A DNA stretch of 64,000 bases. Origin: Ahaetulla prasina (Eukaryota; Chordata; Lepidosauria; Squamata; Colubridae). The DNA is taken from positions 150,628,179-150,692,178 of the forward strand of contig NC_080542.1 of assembly GCF_028640845.1 (NCBI RefSeq). The letters are read 5' to 3'. Both the position numbers and the translations under genes were made by a program. Shown here piece after piece: positions 31,791 through 44,479 of the stretch. How positions within the stretch are numbered: position 1 is the first letter of the stretch; each line of letters starts with the position of its first letter. The notes under the pieces were generated by a model. That model was not told the origin of the DNA. It did no database searches and saw only the letters and a program-made list of their open reading frames with translations.

Positions 31791-32470
31791 GCGAAATTCC
31801 CACCCGGGGTGTTGGAAGAATTCTTGGGGGTCCCACCTGGATCTGGGATGGCGCAAAAATAAAAATGAGATCCAGACAGCTGTGAGGAAAGCAGAAATGT
31901 TTCTTCCTAAAAAAGAAAAGAGATTGCCTTTAAGGTCAGCTGCAGAGAAATGGGGTGCGGCGACTTTTATTTCAGGAGCTTGTCCTGGTGGTAGGGATGT
32001 GTACGTGCTGATTCTAGGGGGACCCTGGAGGGATGTGTGCATGTGTGTGTGTGTGTGGAGACACCAATGATGTTTATTCTTTGTGAACAAGCAGTTCTGT
32101 TGGGAGACCAAATTGAATTAACCCTATTGGTGTTGACAGACCTCATCCTTTGATATGCGGATTAGGTCCGAGTAACTTATTTGAAGGATTGGAGGAAGTT
32201 TGAGTAAAAGTTTTTTCCCCGCTTGCTCTTTTTACTTGATTAACTTAGTTTCGGGGAAACTGATTCTCCGTTCTTTGTGTCTTCTGTCGACGTTTTAAGG
32301 GAGGATGGACACAGTATAAAGGATACTGTATATTTTGATATAAAACTGGCAGCGTCAGATTGGACCGTTGTCCTTGGAGATACTTAGGACATCCCAACAG
32401 TCTTTTGGCAGAGAACTGGAGGTGAGGGACTTGTTTGTGGGCTAATATAAATTGTGCAGCACAGCTGATC
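31791..32470 (+). other. AGAP3: AGAP3 intron 1 segment, no gene seen
   Basis: Unique sequence with a short (TG)n at about 32038-32060. No element family or exon recognised. Confidence 0.55.
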
Positions 32471-32573
32471 GTCGGAAATACTGGATTTTTTCACTACCTG
32501 TTCGCCCGAATCAGTAGCTTTTATTACTACTGGTTCATGTGAACCGGTGCAAAGCGGTAGCATTTCACCCCTG
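32471..32573. mobile_element. hAT-type element end fragment
   Basis: The segment ends catttcacccctg, the complement of the caggggtgaaatg terminus seen at 51287. It has the ggttcatgtgaaccggt and ggtagc motifs just inside. The other end is not clear. Confidence 0.45.
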
Positions 32574-32759
32574 GATTTAGCCCCCCAGGCCTGCTTCCCT
32601 TCAGGTCCTCTCCCCGACTCTCTCGCCCTTGAGGATTCTCAGGGACTGGAGGACCGGGCCCTGTCTTCCTTATAGAAGAGGCCAGGGATCTGTCCCAGGC
32701 CTTCTGGGGTCTTCCTTAGGCTGCCTACCCCGGGGTAGATCCGCGTGGGCAGTTTCCCA

Positions 32760-33475
32760 TGGTCACGACAGCCAATACGGGTGATAGCTCACTCAATAGT
32801 AGTAACTGCGAGGTGGACCTGGTAGTCCAAGTGGCTGATCGTGTGTGGCAGCAGCTAAAAAAGCTAATACAATCCTGGGTTGCATAAACGGAGGCAAAGA
32901 ATAAAAATCACAGGAAGCGTTCGTACCGTTTTGTAAAGCCTTAAGTAAGGCCACGCCTGGAATCCTGCATCCAGTTGTCATCACCACATTACAAAAAGGA
33001 TGTCGAGATTCTGGAAAGAGTGCAGAGAAGAGCAACAAAGATGACTAGGGGACTGGAGGCTAAAACATATGAAGAATGGTTGCAGGAACTCGGTATGCCT
33101 AGTTTAATGAGAAGGCCTAGGGGAGACATGATAGCCGTGTTCCAATATCTCAGGGGTTGCCACAAAGAAGAGGGAGTCAAGCTATTCTCCAAAGCACCTG
33201 AAGGCAGGACAAGAAGGATGGAATGTCCTGGATGGATGGAACCTAATCGAGGAGAGAAGCAACCTGGAATTAAGGAAAAGTTTCCTAACAGTGAGGACAA
33301 TTAGCCAGGGGAACTGCTTGCCTCCAGAAGTTGTGAATGCTCCAGCACTGGAAGTTTTGAAGAAGAGACTGGACAACCATTTATCTAAAATGGTAGGGTC
33401 CCCTGCTTTACTAGGGGATTGGATTAGAAGATCTTCAAGGTCCCTTCCAACCCAGTTAGTTCTATTCTATTCTGT
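32760..33475 (+). mobile_element. CR1 LINE 3' region
   Basis: The + strand reads in pieces as the CR1 reverse-transcriptase C-terminus (KDVEILERVQRRATKMTRG and onward from 32990, with a PPEVVNAPALEVLKKRLDNH block near 33320). The standard ttcaaggtcccttccaaccc tail follows. Internal stops are present. A (TTCTA)n array follows directly. Confidence 0.85.
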
Positions 33476-33548
33476 TTCTATTTCTATTTTATTTCTATTT
33501 CTATTTCATTTCTATTCTATTGTTTATCATTCTATCCTATCCTATTCT
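33462..33548. repeat. (TTCTA)n array at a CR1 tail
   Basis: Imperfect pentanucleotide repeats of the attct/tatttct type start exactly at the CR1 3' end, where the CR1 tail normally carries short ATTCT-like repeats. The array is expanded here. Confidence 0.85.
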
Positions 33549-33730
33549 GTATGATTGTAACTTTGTTGCTGGTAATCCTTATGATTTATATTGTTATATT
33601 GACCATCATTTGTGTTGTAAATGTTGTACCTTGATGAAGGTATCTTTTCTTTTGTGTACACTGAGAGCATATGCACCAAGACAAATTCCTTGTGTGTCCA
33701 ATCACACTTGGCCAATCCTATCCTATCCTA

Positions 33731-34052
33731 AGGGATGTAGTGGCTCAGTGGCTAAGACGCTGAGCTTGTTGATTAAAAGGTCGGCAGTTCAGCGGTTCAA
33801 ATCCCTAGTGCCGCTTAACGGGGGGGGGGGGAGAGCTCCCATTACTTGTCCCAGCTTCTGTCATCCCAGCATCCCACCATTGTTGGGAATGTAACAGTGT
33901 TCCATGCATCTTTGGTGTTTAGTCATGCTGGCCACAATGACCATGGAGACGTCTTAGGACAGTGCTGGCTCTTCAGCTTTGAAACTGAGATGAGCACCGC
34001 CCCCTAGAGTCGGGAATGACTAGCACAACTAACCTTAACCCTAACCCTAGCC
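33731..34052 (+). mobile_element. Sauria-type SINE
   Basis: The tRNA-like head (gtggctcagtggctaag as A box, gttcaaatccc as B box) starts at 33731. It is followed by the family body (cccagcttctg, tagtcatgctggccacaatgacc) and the tail agagtcgggaatgactagcacaact. The 3' part of this family derives from Bov-B LINEs. The terminal taaccttaaccctaaccc is part of the tail, not telomere. Confidence 0.85.
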
Positions 34053-34411
34053 AATTCTATTCTCTACCATATTATTTTGTTCTTTTCTGTTCGAGTTCTG
34101 CTGAACTGTTGGGCCCTGGCAGAGGGGGCAAAGCTAACTTTAGCAAAAAGATGTTAAATTATGAGAGCATGGTAAGGGGGTAAGGGGCCCGGGGGGTGCT
34201 GTGAGGAATTTTCTAGGCATCTGGAGGGCAAAGCTGCTCAGTTCCACCTGGAGTTGTGCATGCAGTTGGGCAAATCTTGTGGAGGACGACTGACGAATGG
34301 TCTTGTGGGTGAATTTGAATATTTTTGAGTTCTGGGAGTATGAATATGGCCCACCGAGGCCTCGGCTGTGCCAGGGATGGTCTGGATCCTCCTGGCTAGC
34401 TAGCAATCAAT
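34053..34411 (+). other. AGAP3: AGAP3 intron 1 segment, nothing recognised
   Basis: Unique intronic sequence between a SINE and CR1 copies. The - strand frame 34406-34140 has no recognisable domain. Confidence 0.5.
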
Positions 34412-35000
34412 CGGAATAGAATGGGAAGGGACCTCGGAGGTCTTCTAGTCCAACCCCCTGCTCCGGCAGGAGATTCTTACAGAATTACAGCAGAACAGAG
34501 TTGGAAAGGGCCTTGGAGGTCATATAGTCCAACCTCTTTGCTCAAGCAGGAGACCCCATACTATGCCAAACAAGTGGCTGTCTAGTCTTTTCTTAAAAAC
34601 TTCCAGTGATGGAGCACCCACAACTTCTGGTGGCAAGCTGTCCCACTGGTTAATTGTCCTCATCATTAGGCAGTTTCTCCTTAATTCCAGGTTGCTTCTC
34701 TCCTTGGTTAGTTTCCATCCGTTGTTTCTTGACTCTGGTGCTCTGGAAAATAAGTGGACCCCCCTGCTCTTTGGGGTAGCCCCTCAAATCCTGGAAGTCT
34801 GCTGTCATGTCCACCCCCCCTAATCCTTCTTTTCTCTAGACTGGCCAAACCCAAATCCTGTTCTTCGTATGTTTTCATCTTCAGGCCTTGAATCATCTTA
34901 GTTGCTCTTCTTTGTACTTTTTCCAAAGTCTCAACATCTTTTTTGTAACCTGGTGACCAAATGATTCCAGGGGCGGCCTTACTAAGCGGCCCTAATCCTT
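34412..35000 (-). mobile_element. Two adjacent CR1 LINE 3' ends, - strand
   Basis: A short CR1 tail (34412-34474, cgaggtctcc-type end reading gggacctcggaggtcttctagtccaacccc on the + strand) abuts a second, longer copy (34484-35000). The longer copy includes the KKDVETLEKVQRRATKMIQG protein block at about 34955-34895. Both are 5'-truncated. Confidence 0.8.
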
Positions 35001-35551
35001 CAGGTGATTTTGATTTTAAATAAATGCTATTGTTTATGTAACCGAGTAGAAAGGCAGTGAGGCAATGTCTAATAGTGGAGATACCCATATATCTCCAAAG
35101 TGTCCGGAGCAGAGTTGGAAAACCAGCCCGGCTTGGCGAACCGTGGCTCGCTCCGGATGTCGGGAGAGAACCGTTCCTCGGGAACACAGCCGAGACGGTG
35201 ACAGCGGTGCAGCTGCGGCCGGCTTGGAAGGAACGATTCCGATTTCAGGACAAGGCAGAGCACGGGTTTGGGGGTCCCTTCCAGAGAGGATATCGTGGGC
35301 TCAAGGCAGTAAGAAAAAGGGGGAGATTTCCCCTTTGCGGCCGCAACCGGGAGACGATCTTTTGACCGCAGCCGTTTTCTTCGGGGGGGAGGGGATTGTC
35401 TCCTGGAAGCCTCTGGGAGAACCGAGGTGTTCCTCTGGATTGAAATGCTCACCAACTAACTATGGTTAATCCTTGTTTTGGAGCTGGCACTGATATCGCG
35501 GACAAGCTGGCTTGGTCTAGGCTTACCCACTGCCCTTCTTGCCCCTCCTGT
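35001..35551 (+). other. AGAP3: AGAP3 intron 1 segment, nothing recognised
   Basis: Unique GC-rich intron. Overlapping open frames of about 100-130 codons on both strands have no domain and no splice context. Confidence 0.5.
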
Positions 35552-36760
35552 TTTATTTATTTATTTATTTATTTATTCATATTTTTATACCGCCCTATCT
35601 CCCTAGGGACTCAGGGCGGTGTACAGCCATCTAAAAACAACATAAATATACACAGTAAAACATTAATCTAAAAAACTTATTAAATAGGCCGAATATTTAA
35701 AATAGACATAAATAATAAAACCCCAAGTTAAAACCAAATCTAAAATTTAAACAATTAAAATTTAAAAATCTAGTCTAGTCCTGCGCAGATAAATAGATGT
35801 GTCTTAAGCTCGCGGCGGAAGGTCCGAAGGTCAGGAAGTTGACGAAGTCCTGGGGGAAGCTCGTTCCAGAGGGTGGGAGCCCCCACAGAAAAGGCCCTTC
35901 CCCTGGGCGTCGCCAGTTGGCACTGCCTAGCTGACGGCACCCTGAGGAGTCCCTCCCTGTGGGAGCGCACGGGTCGGTGGGAGGCATTCGGTGGCAGTAG
36001 ACGGTCCTGTAAGTAACCCGGCCCTATGCCATGGAGCGCTTTAAAGATCATTACCAAAACCTTGAAGCGCACCCGGAAAACCACAGGTAGCCAGTGCAGT
36101 CTGCGCAGGAGAGGTGTTACATGGGAGCCACGAGGGGCTCCCTCTATCACCCGCGCAGCCGCATTCTGAACTACCTGGAGTCTCCGGGTGCTCCTCAAGG
36201 GGAGCCCCATGTAGAGAGCATTGCAGTAGTCCAGACGAGATGTCACGAGAGCATGAGTGACCGTGCATAAGGCATCCCGGTCTAGAAAGGGGCGCAACTG
36301 GCGGACCAGGCGAACCTGGTAAAAAGCTCTCCTGGAGACGGCCGTCAGATGATCTTCGAAAGACAGCCGTCCATCCAGGAGAACGCCCAAGTTGCGTACC
36401 CTCTCCATTGGGGCCAATGACTCGCCCCCAACAGTCAGCCGAGGCTGCAGCTGACTGTACCGGGATGCCGGCATCCACAGCCACTCTGTCTTGGAGGGAT
36501 TGAGCTTGAGCCTGTTTCTCCCCATCCAGACCCGTACGGCTTCCAGACACCGGGACAGCACCTCGATAGCTTCGCTGGGGTGGTCCGGTGTGGAAAAGTA
36601 CAGCTGGGTGTCATCAGCGTACAGCTGGTACCTCACACCGAAACCACTGATGATCTCACCCAGCGGCTTCATGTAGATGTTGAACAAGAGGGGCGAGAGA
36701 ATCGACCCCTGAGGCACCCCACAAGTGAGGCGCCTCGGGGCCGACCTCTGCCCCCCCGTT
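35552..36760 (-). mobile_element. L2/CR1-group LINE, 5'-truncated, long open RT C-terminus
   Basis: From the (TTTA)n tail (35552-35577) and hairpin, the - strand is open through the C-terminal and RT region up to about 36760 (PQGSILSPLLFN, YADDTQLYFSTP). The frame remains open into flanking DNA to 37065, but the family homology ends at about 36760. It is one of the least damaged copies here, yet lacks the endonuclease and N-terminal RT. Confidence 0.87.
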
Positions 36761-37509
36761 TTGAAGGCCGGAAGACTTCTCAGGGCCCCTGGCAGCCTTT
36801 TCCCCCCAAAAAAATTCTCCCAGGGGTCTCCCAAAGGGGCTCCAAGATGGCCCCGGGGTGGGATGGGATCGGATGGGCCCGGTCCTGGACAGTCCCGGTG
36901 GCCAAGGGCTCCCCACCCATCTCCCGTCCTCTCTTCCATCAGCCCTCTGGAACCCAGCTCCTTTTGGCGAGAGAGGCAGGAGGACTGGAGGGGCCCATGG
37001 GCATCTTGCAATTTTCTCCGAGCAATGGGGCAACCTAGTCTGTTATTGTTTGTTAAAATAGACAAAAAAGCCTCTTTAGTTGATTTTCTTCCTCTGGTTT
37101 CTACATTTATTAGGTTCTGGGTCCCCTTGGGTGAATCAATGGGGTGGGGGTGGGAGGTTTACAGCCTTGGGGGTCTTTCAGTCACCTGGGACCCAGAAGG
37201 GAGCAGCCCTCCCCTTCTGCCCTTCTCAGGCAGGAGCCTTTGATCTTTGCCTTTCCCCCTCCCAACACCCCCTCTTATCCATACTTAAACACATTTCCTC
37301 TTATCCAGGGCAGGGGCAGGACCCTCCATCCAGGGGTGTCCTTCGGGGGTGGGGTGTGGGTGTCAGAAGATTGTCTGGGGTTTCAGAATCTTTTCTGGAC
37401 CATGAAGAGCATTCCTGCCCCATTCCTCCCTTTCTCTCCTTTTTATTTGAATTTTTTATGCCACCCATTTCCCCTTGCAAGGTGACTCTGGCTGGCTTAC
37501 GGGATATAA
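36761..37509 (+). other. AGAP3: AGAP3 intron 1 segment, nothing recognised
   Basis: GC-rich unique sequence with no exon-like frame that has splice sites. Confidence 0.5.
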
Positions 37510-37853
37510 AGGTAAAGGTTCCCCTCACATAAATGTGCTAGTCATTCCTGACTCTAGGGGGCTGTGCTCATCACTGTTTTGAAGCTGCAAGGCAGCGCTG
37601 TCTGAAGACGTCTCCGTGGTCATTATGGCCGGCACAACTAAATGCCAAAGGAGCACGGAACGCTGTTACCTTTCCACCAAAGGTAGTCCCTATTTTTCTA
37701 CTTGCATTTTTTTACATGCTTTCGAACTGTTAGGTTGGCAGAAGCTGGGACAAGTAACAGGAACTCACCCAGTTACAAGGCACTAGGGATTCAAACCGCT
37801 GAACTGCCGACCTTTTGATTGACAAGCTCAACATCTTAGCCACTGTGTTATAG
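37510..37853 (-). mobile_element. Sauria-type SINE, - strand
   Basis: Reverse complement of the same family as 33731-34052. The tail ggtaaaggttcccct is at the left, then ctagtcattcctgactctaggg. The tRNA-like head with the B box (ggattcaaaccgctgaac on the + strand) is at the right. Confidence 0.85.
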
Positions 37854-37929
37854 AACAAGTCAAAAAAGAAAGTAAACTGTGAAAACATTTAGAAGAAACC
37901 GGATCAAAACATGATTTAAAATTGCTTTT

Positions 37930-38290
37930 TTTAAAGAGTTTCACTTAAAAATGTTGTTTAAGTTAAGTTTGAACACTTTTTTTAACTTTAAAATAAAAAA
38001 AACTTTTTTAACCTGACGTTTAGGTTAAGTTAACCTAACCTGAAGTTTAATCTTAACATTTTTCATTTAATTTAACTAACTTAACTTAACTGAACTCAAC
38101 TCAATTTAACTTAACTCAATTCAAAACTCAACTCATTTAATTTAATTTAACTCAACTCGAACTCAGTTTAATTTAACTTAACTCAATTTAACTTAACTCA
38201 AATTCAACTCAAAACTCAACTCAAAACTCAGTTTAATTTAATTTACTCAATTTAACTTAACTCCTAAAAAAAAGGGTTTTTTAGGGTTTA
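37930..38290. repeat. Degenerate TTAAC/CTCAA low-complexity array
   Basis: A run of imperfect 5-base motifs (taact, caact, ttaac) with poly(A)/poly(T) stretches at the left. It is composed almost entirely of A, T and C on the + strand. Confidence 0.8.
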
Positions 38291-39215
38291 GCTATGTTTT
38301 GTTTAAAAACAACTTTGTGGTTGTTACTATGTCTAGCTGCCCTCTTCCTCCGCAGCACCTCCATTGCTGGTCTCTGCTGCTCTCTGGTGGCCACAATGCC
38401 GTTCTGCACACTGGTGTTTCAGTTGAGGGGAGGGGACTCAGAAGCCTTCTAAACACTGCTTTCCCTTGCTTTGGGAGGGGATTGTTTGGGGAAGGAAGCC
38501 TCTCTGGGACGCCTCTCCAGGACGAGGGATGAGTTTGGTGGCTCTCTTGGGATCCCCCCACCCAGTACCTTTGACTTGGAAAACCGATTTTGACCTCTAA
38601 GATTTGGGGTGGCGGGGGGAGGGGCAGGAAGGTGACCTCTGGGTATAGGGGGATGCTTCTACATGAACCCGTGGCCCCTTTGCAGGCCAGGATGCCTGAG
38701 GCTCCCCCCAGCCAATGGGGGTGTTCCTTGGGGAACTGGCACCCAATCAAGTTGATGCTTCATCATGGGTGCCCCGAAAAGGGTAGCAGCCCATGGAGCT
38801 AGAAGGGATTCGGGGTACCCCTAGCAAGGTAAGGCAGGTTTGGGGTGAGGCAGCTGCCCCATCCAACCTGCTTTGCAGCTGGTTGGGCTGCATCTGGCTG
38901 AGAAGCAATCGCCCATCCTCCCTCCCTCTTTGAGATCACCCACAATAGGCTGTAGGGAAGGAGGAGCTGAGTGCCAGGCAGGGCAATGGTGGGGGAGGGG
39001 CTCTTTCCTGTTCCTTTCTGGTCTTTCAGGTCCTTTGTCCCTGTCCCTATCCCAGCGGAGGCGGCCAGCCCCCCAACCCCTTCTGTGAAGGGCTGCCTGT
39101 CCCACCCCCACCCCCCAATTTGGGGCAGGAATCCAGATTAAAGCAGTGGGCTTTCCCACTCCCCAGCCGCCTGAAGGGCCGCTGATTCAAACTGCTGGAA
39201 GGTTTTGGGTTAGGG
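38291..39215 (+). other. AGAP3: AGAP3 intron 1 segment, nothing recognised
   Basis: Unique GC-rich intron; no element or exon seen. Confidence 0.5.
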
Positions 39216-39548
39216 CAGGGATCAGCAACCCGTAGCTCTGGAGCCACATGTGGCTCATCCCTCTGCTGTGGCTCCCTGTTGCTGCCACAATTTTGAGAGG
39301 AGCTTCCGGTTATGGGGAGAAAAAGCACGGCGCACCAGGAAGAGACTCTATGGCAAGGGCCGGGTTTTCCAGTCAGCTCCACAATTGATAGGGCTTTCAA
39401 TTAGGACAGGTAGAGGAAAAAGGATGCCGTGCTAGGAGGAGACTCTATGGTGGGGGAACTGGACTTCTGGCCGGCTCCAGAATTGAATGCAGGGGCTTCC
39501 GTTTAGGACTTTTGTGGCTCTTTTGAGTGTTTAAGGTTGCTGACCCCC
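39216..39548. mobile_element. hAT-like DNA element relic
   Basis: The left end cagggatcagcaacc and right end ggttgctgacccc are inverted repeats, with tggagccacatgtggc and gtggctcttttgagtg just inside. This is the usual end text of a common vertebrate hAT non-autonomous family. The right end directly abuts an L2/CR1 element, so no target duplication can be checked. Confidence 0.65.
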
Positions 39549-42500
39549 AGGCTTCTATGACGGCCTTGGACCTGATTCAAGTAACTGATGGCCCTACACA
39601 CACGAGGGGGTCCACACTGGACTTGATTTATATTTCTGGACAGTGGTTTAATGATCTGGAATTAGCGGATTTAGTGATGATACCGGTGTCATGGACAGAT
39701 CATTTTCTCCTCCGCCTGGACTTTCAGACAGCCGCTCACCACCGCAGGGAGACGGAACCAATGCGTTGGTTCCGTCCCAGGCGCCTGATGGACCCCGAGA
39801 GGTTCCTGACGGAGCTTGGGCCGTTTCCTGAGGATCTTGCCCACGGCACGACCGAAGAACTAGTTGCGGCCTGGGAACAGGCCGTGGCTGGGGCTTTGGA
39901 CCGTGTCGTGCCTTTGCGACCTCTGACCCGGCGTAGATCTCAATTGGCTCCTTGGTTCTCTGAGGAGCTGAGAGAGATGAAACGCCGGAGAAGACGCCTG
40001 GAGAGTACCTGGAGGTCCAGCCGTTCCGAGGCTGATCGGACACTAGTTAGGTCTTTTTCAAAAGCCTACCTAGTGGCATTAAGGGTGGCGAAACGTTCCT
40101 ACGTTTCCACCCTCATTGCGTCGGTAGATAACCGCCCGGCCGCCCTGTTTTGGGTGACCCGTTCCCTCCTACACCAGGGGGGATGGGATGACCCCTTGCA
40201 GGGACGCGCCGAGGATTTTAGTGGTTATCTATACAATAAAATCGCTCAGCTTCGGGATACTTTGGACCAAGATTGTGATGATCCGGGTGAGATGACTGAG
40301 ACACGTCTTGTTGATGTTGTTTGGGATGAGTTTGATTCTGTGGCTCCCGAGGACATGGACAGGTTGCTGGGGAGGTTACATGCCACTACATGTTTACTGG
40401 ACTCGTGTCACTCCTGGCTGGTGCTGGCCACTCAGGAGGTGACACGAGGCTGGCTCCGGGGAATTATAAATGCTTCTTTGTTGGAAGGGGTCTTTCCCGC
40501 CCCTTGAAAGAGGCGGTGGTGAGACCCCTCCTCAAGAAGCCTTCCCTGGACCCAGCTATTTTGGATAATTACCGTCCAGTCTCCGACCTTCGCTTTGTGG
40601 CGAAGGTTGTAGAGAGTGTGGTTGCATGGCAGCTTCCCCGGTACCTGGATGAAGCTGTCTATCTAGACCCGTTCCAGTCCGGCTTCCGGCCCGGTCATAG
40701 TACGGAGACAGCTTTGGTCGCGTTGGTGGATGACCTCTGGAGGGCCTGGGATAGGGTTGTTCCTCTGCCCTGGTCCTGTTAGATCTTTCATCGGCTTTTT
40801 TTTTTTTTTTTTTTTTATAAAAAAGTTTTATTTTTACAATCTTATCAAATAATTCATCCAATGTACAGTTATATACAATTAGTCGGGCCTGCCCAGTCAC
40901 CACCCCCCTTTTTAACCTTCTTCCCTCTTCTACCTTCTTTTACTTTCCAAACCTTCCTCTCCTTCTCTTATCTACCTCCTCTCCTCCCTCCACCCTACAC
41001 TCTTCTCCTCTTCTACCCCTCTTCCTTCCTCTTCTCCTCTTTCCTACCTCCTACTCTCTTTTTCCTCCCCACCGTTCTAAAATGGCAACTGGTCAGACCC
41101 GACCCTACATTAATTATATTTATACATCTTCAATAATCCCTGTACATTAACCATCACTCCATCACTAACCTCAAACCCCCCAATCCCTTCCCCTTTTCCC
41201 CCCCACCCCCACCCCGACTTCCCAGAACAAAATGCAGGGTATCAAAACTAACAATCATAATCTAAAATAATTCCTAAATTATAATCTCTAGTCTCTCCAC
41301 GCTTATTCACACTCTCAATTCCCCTCTCCTTCAAAAATATATCTAATACAAATTATTTCCTAAATTTACTCATATGCTATTTGATATTTTTTTATCTGAT
41401 ACTTATTTTGAATATAATCAATCCACATTTTCCATTCTAAAATATATTTTTCTTGTGTATAGTCTTTCAAGTAAGCAGAGAGTTTGCCATTTCTGCCAGA
41501 TTTGATACTTTAAGAGTCCATTCTTCAATTGTAGGTAATTCTTCTTTCTTCCAATATTGAGCAATCAAAAGTCTTGCGGCTGTTATTAAGTTCAGAATCA
41601 ATTTAGTCTCTATAGCTGTACAATCCATAATTATTCCTAGTAAAAAGAACTGCGGGGTAAACTTAATCTTCTTTTCAAAATATTCTGCATGATCCACCAT
41701 ACTTTAATCCAAAATGCTTTAACTTTTTGCAAGTCCACCATATATGATAATAAGTAGCATCTTCACAATCACATCTCCAGCATTTAGCCTGTACATTAGG
41801 ATACATACATGACAATTTTTTGGGGTCTAAATGCCATCTATAAAACATCTTATAAAAATTTTCTCTCATATTTTGCGCTTGTGTAAATTTAACATTCCTC
41901 ACCCAAATTCTTTCCCAAGTTTCCAACATTATTGGTTGCTGAAAATTTTGTGCCCACTTAATCATACAATCCTTAACCAAATCAGTCTCTGAATCTATTT
42001 CTACTAATACATTATACAACCTCTTAATATGCTGTTGACCTTGATCTCTCATTTGTTTTAACAAATTATCCTCAATTTGCTTAACACCTATTTTTTTATA
42101 TCTAATTTCCATCTAGCTTGTAGTTGTCCATATTGGAACCATGTATAATTTTTCCCTTCTTCCCCCATCTTTTCTCTAGATTTTAATTGTAACTCCCCCT
42201 TTTCCATACAAAGAAGTTCTTTATAAGTAACTACCTCCATCTTTTGATATATATTTATATTTTCTATCATGTGTCTCGGGTTTGCCCATATTGGAATCTT
42301 TCCCTCTAATTTGTATTGATATTTCCTCCAAACCCTCAATAATGCATTTCTAATTATATTATTTTTAAATATTTTATCAACTTTCTTATCATATAATAAA
42401 TAGGCATGCCACCCATATAACAAACCATAACCTTCTATATTCAGAACTCTTTCCTCAGTTAAATTAATCCAATCAGTAATTAATGATAAAACAACTGCTT

Positions 42501-44310
42501 CATAATACAATTTTAAATTAGGCATTTTAAGACCCCAGCTTTCCTTATATCCTGCATTACTTTTAATTTTATTCTTGGTTTTTGCCCATCCATACAAATT
42601 TACTAATCCCTTTTGCCATTCCTGTAATTTAATATCATTCTTAAACACCGGTATCATTTGAAACAAAAACAAAAACCTGGGCAAAACATTCATTTTTATA
42701 GCCGCTATTCTTCCCAGCAAAGATAGTTGTAACTTCTTCCAACTCTCCATTTCTTTCCATACCTTCTGCCACAATACCTCATAATTATTTTTGTATAATT
42801 TAACATTTGAAGCTGTAATATATATTCCTAAATATTTAACCTTTTTAACGATTTCAAAACCTGAAGTTCTTTCTAACTCTTCTTTTTGTTGTATATTCAT
42901 ATTTTTAGTTATCATCTTTGTCTTTTGCTGATTCACCTTAAATCCAGATACTTTACCATACTGACCAATTATATCTTTTAAACCAGTTACTGAGTATATT
43001 TTTGATACCATCGACCATGGTATCCTGCTGCACCAGTTGGGGAGTTTGGGAGTGGGAGGCACCGTTTACCGGTGGTTCTCCTCCTATCTCTCTGACCGGT
43101 CGCAGACGGTGTTGACAGGAGGGCAGAGATCGACCGCGAGGCAGCCTCACTTGTGGGGTGCCTCAGGGGTCGATTCTCTCGCCTCTCCTGTTCAACATCT
43201 ATATGAAGCCGTTGTGCGAGGTCATCAGTGGCTTCGGGGTGAGTTATCAGCTGTACGCTGATGACACTCAGCTGTACTTTTCCACCCCGGGCCACCCCAA
43301 CGAAGCTGTCGAAGTGTTGTCCCATTGCCTAGAGGCCGTACGGATCTGGATGGGGAGAAACAGACTCAGACTCAATCCATCCAAGGCGGAGTGGCTGTGG
43401 ATGCCGGCACCCCGGTACAGTCAACTGCAACCTCTCTGTTGGGGCGAGTCACTGGCCCCAACAGAGAGGGTACGCAACTTGGGCATTCTCCTGGATGGAC
43501 GGCTGTCGTTTGAAGATCACCTGGCGGCCGTCTCCAGGAGAGCCTTTTACCAGGTTCGCCTGGTTCGCCAGTTGCGCCCCTTTCTGGACCGGGATGCCTT
43601 ATGCACGGTCACTCATGCTCTCGTCACCTCTCGTCTGGATTATTGCAATGCTCTCTACATGGGGCTACCCCTGAAGTGCACTCGGAGACTCCAGTTAGTC
43701 CAGAATGCAGCTGCGCGGGTGATTGAGGGAGCTCCACGTTGCTCCCGGGTAACACCACTCCTGCGCAGTCTGCACTGGCTACCTGTGGTCTTTCGGGTGC
43801 GCTTCAAGGTTCAGGTTACCACCTTTAAAGCGCTCCATGGCTTAGGGCCCGGGTATTACAGGACCGCCTGCTGTTACCTTATGCCTCCCACCGACCCGTA
43901 CGCTCTCATAGAGAGGGTCTTCTCAGGGTGCCGTCCGCCAAGCAATGCTGGCTGGCGGCCCCCAGGGGAAGGGCCTTCTCTGTTGGAGCACCTACCCTCT
44001 GGAACAAACTTCCCCCCGGTTTGCGCCAACTATCTGACCTTCGGACTTTTCGCCGTGAATTAAAAACATATTTATTTATCCAAGCGGGACTGGCTTGATT
44101 TTTAAATTTTCAAATTTTTAATTTTTAGTAATTTTATACGGGGTATTTTAGTCTGGATCAATTTGATGGTTTTAATTTGGCCATTATTGAATATGTATTT
44201 TAATTGATATTTTAATTTTGTATATTTAATTGTTTTTAACCTTGGCTGTACACCGCCGAGTCCTTCGGGAGAAGGGCAGTATAAAAATTTAAATAAATAA
44301 ATAAATAAAT
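39549..44310 (+). mobile_element. L2/CR1-group LINE split by an L1 insertion
   Basis: The left piece 39549-40796 begins inside the endonuclease (TALDLIQVTDG..., then TDHFLLRLDFQTA) and runs into the RT. The right piece 43004-44310 resumes at the next RT codons (gataccatcgaccatgg) and continues through YADDTQLY, the C-terminus and the hairpin to an (AAAT)n tail. It is highly similar to 26598-29665, including the 3' end. The 2.2-kb L1 between the pieces kills it. Confidence 0.87.
40797..43003 (-). mobile_element. L1 LINE 'D', 5'-truncated, inside an L2/CR1 element
   Basis: Poly(T) at 40797-40816 marks its 3' end. A pyrimidine-rich 3' UTR (to about 41390), the ORF2 C-terminal end and the post-RT region follow: 41700-41467, 42112-41675 and 43062-42088 in different frames. 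It has the GFKVNQQKTKMI and [14 protein letters not shown] blocks. It is truncated at the 5' side within the RT domain. The L2/CR1 host reads directly across both edges. Confidence 0.85.
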
Positions 44311-44389
44311 AAATAGGGTCTCTTTCAGATGGATGGGGTGACTTTGCGGGACCTGCAGCTTGCAGGTTCCTAGAGGGAATTTCCTCCCC

Positions 44390-44409
44390 ACTTTTTTTTT
44401 TTTTTTTGT
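44390..44409. repeat. Poly(T) tract
   Basis: Run of about 16 T in otherwise unique intron between the L2/CR1 tail and the 44.5-kb tandem repeat. Confidence 0.7.
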
Positions 44410-44479
44410 AAACTGTCCATGTTGGTTGGAAGTTGTGGTCGTGGAACTTAATCCGTGGGTGTGGGGTCCTTAAGGCTCT

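Noticed and set aside
33731..33815. tRNA gene
   Set aside because: A- and B-box-like motifs are present, but the body and tail are those of a SINE and the cloverleaf is degraded.
34028..34052. Telomere-like ttaaccctaaccctagcc
   Set aside because: It is the tail of the Sauria SINE and only about two units long.
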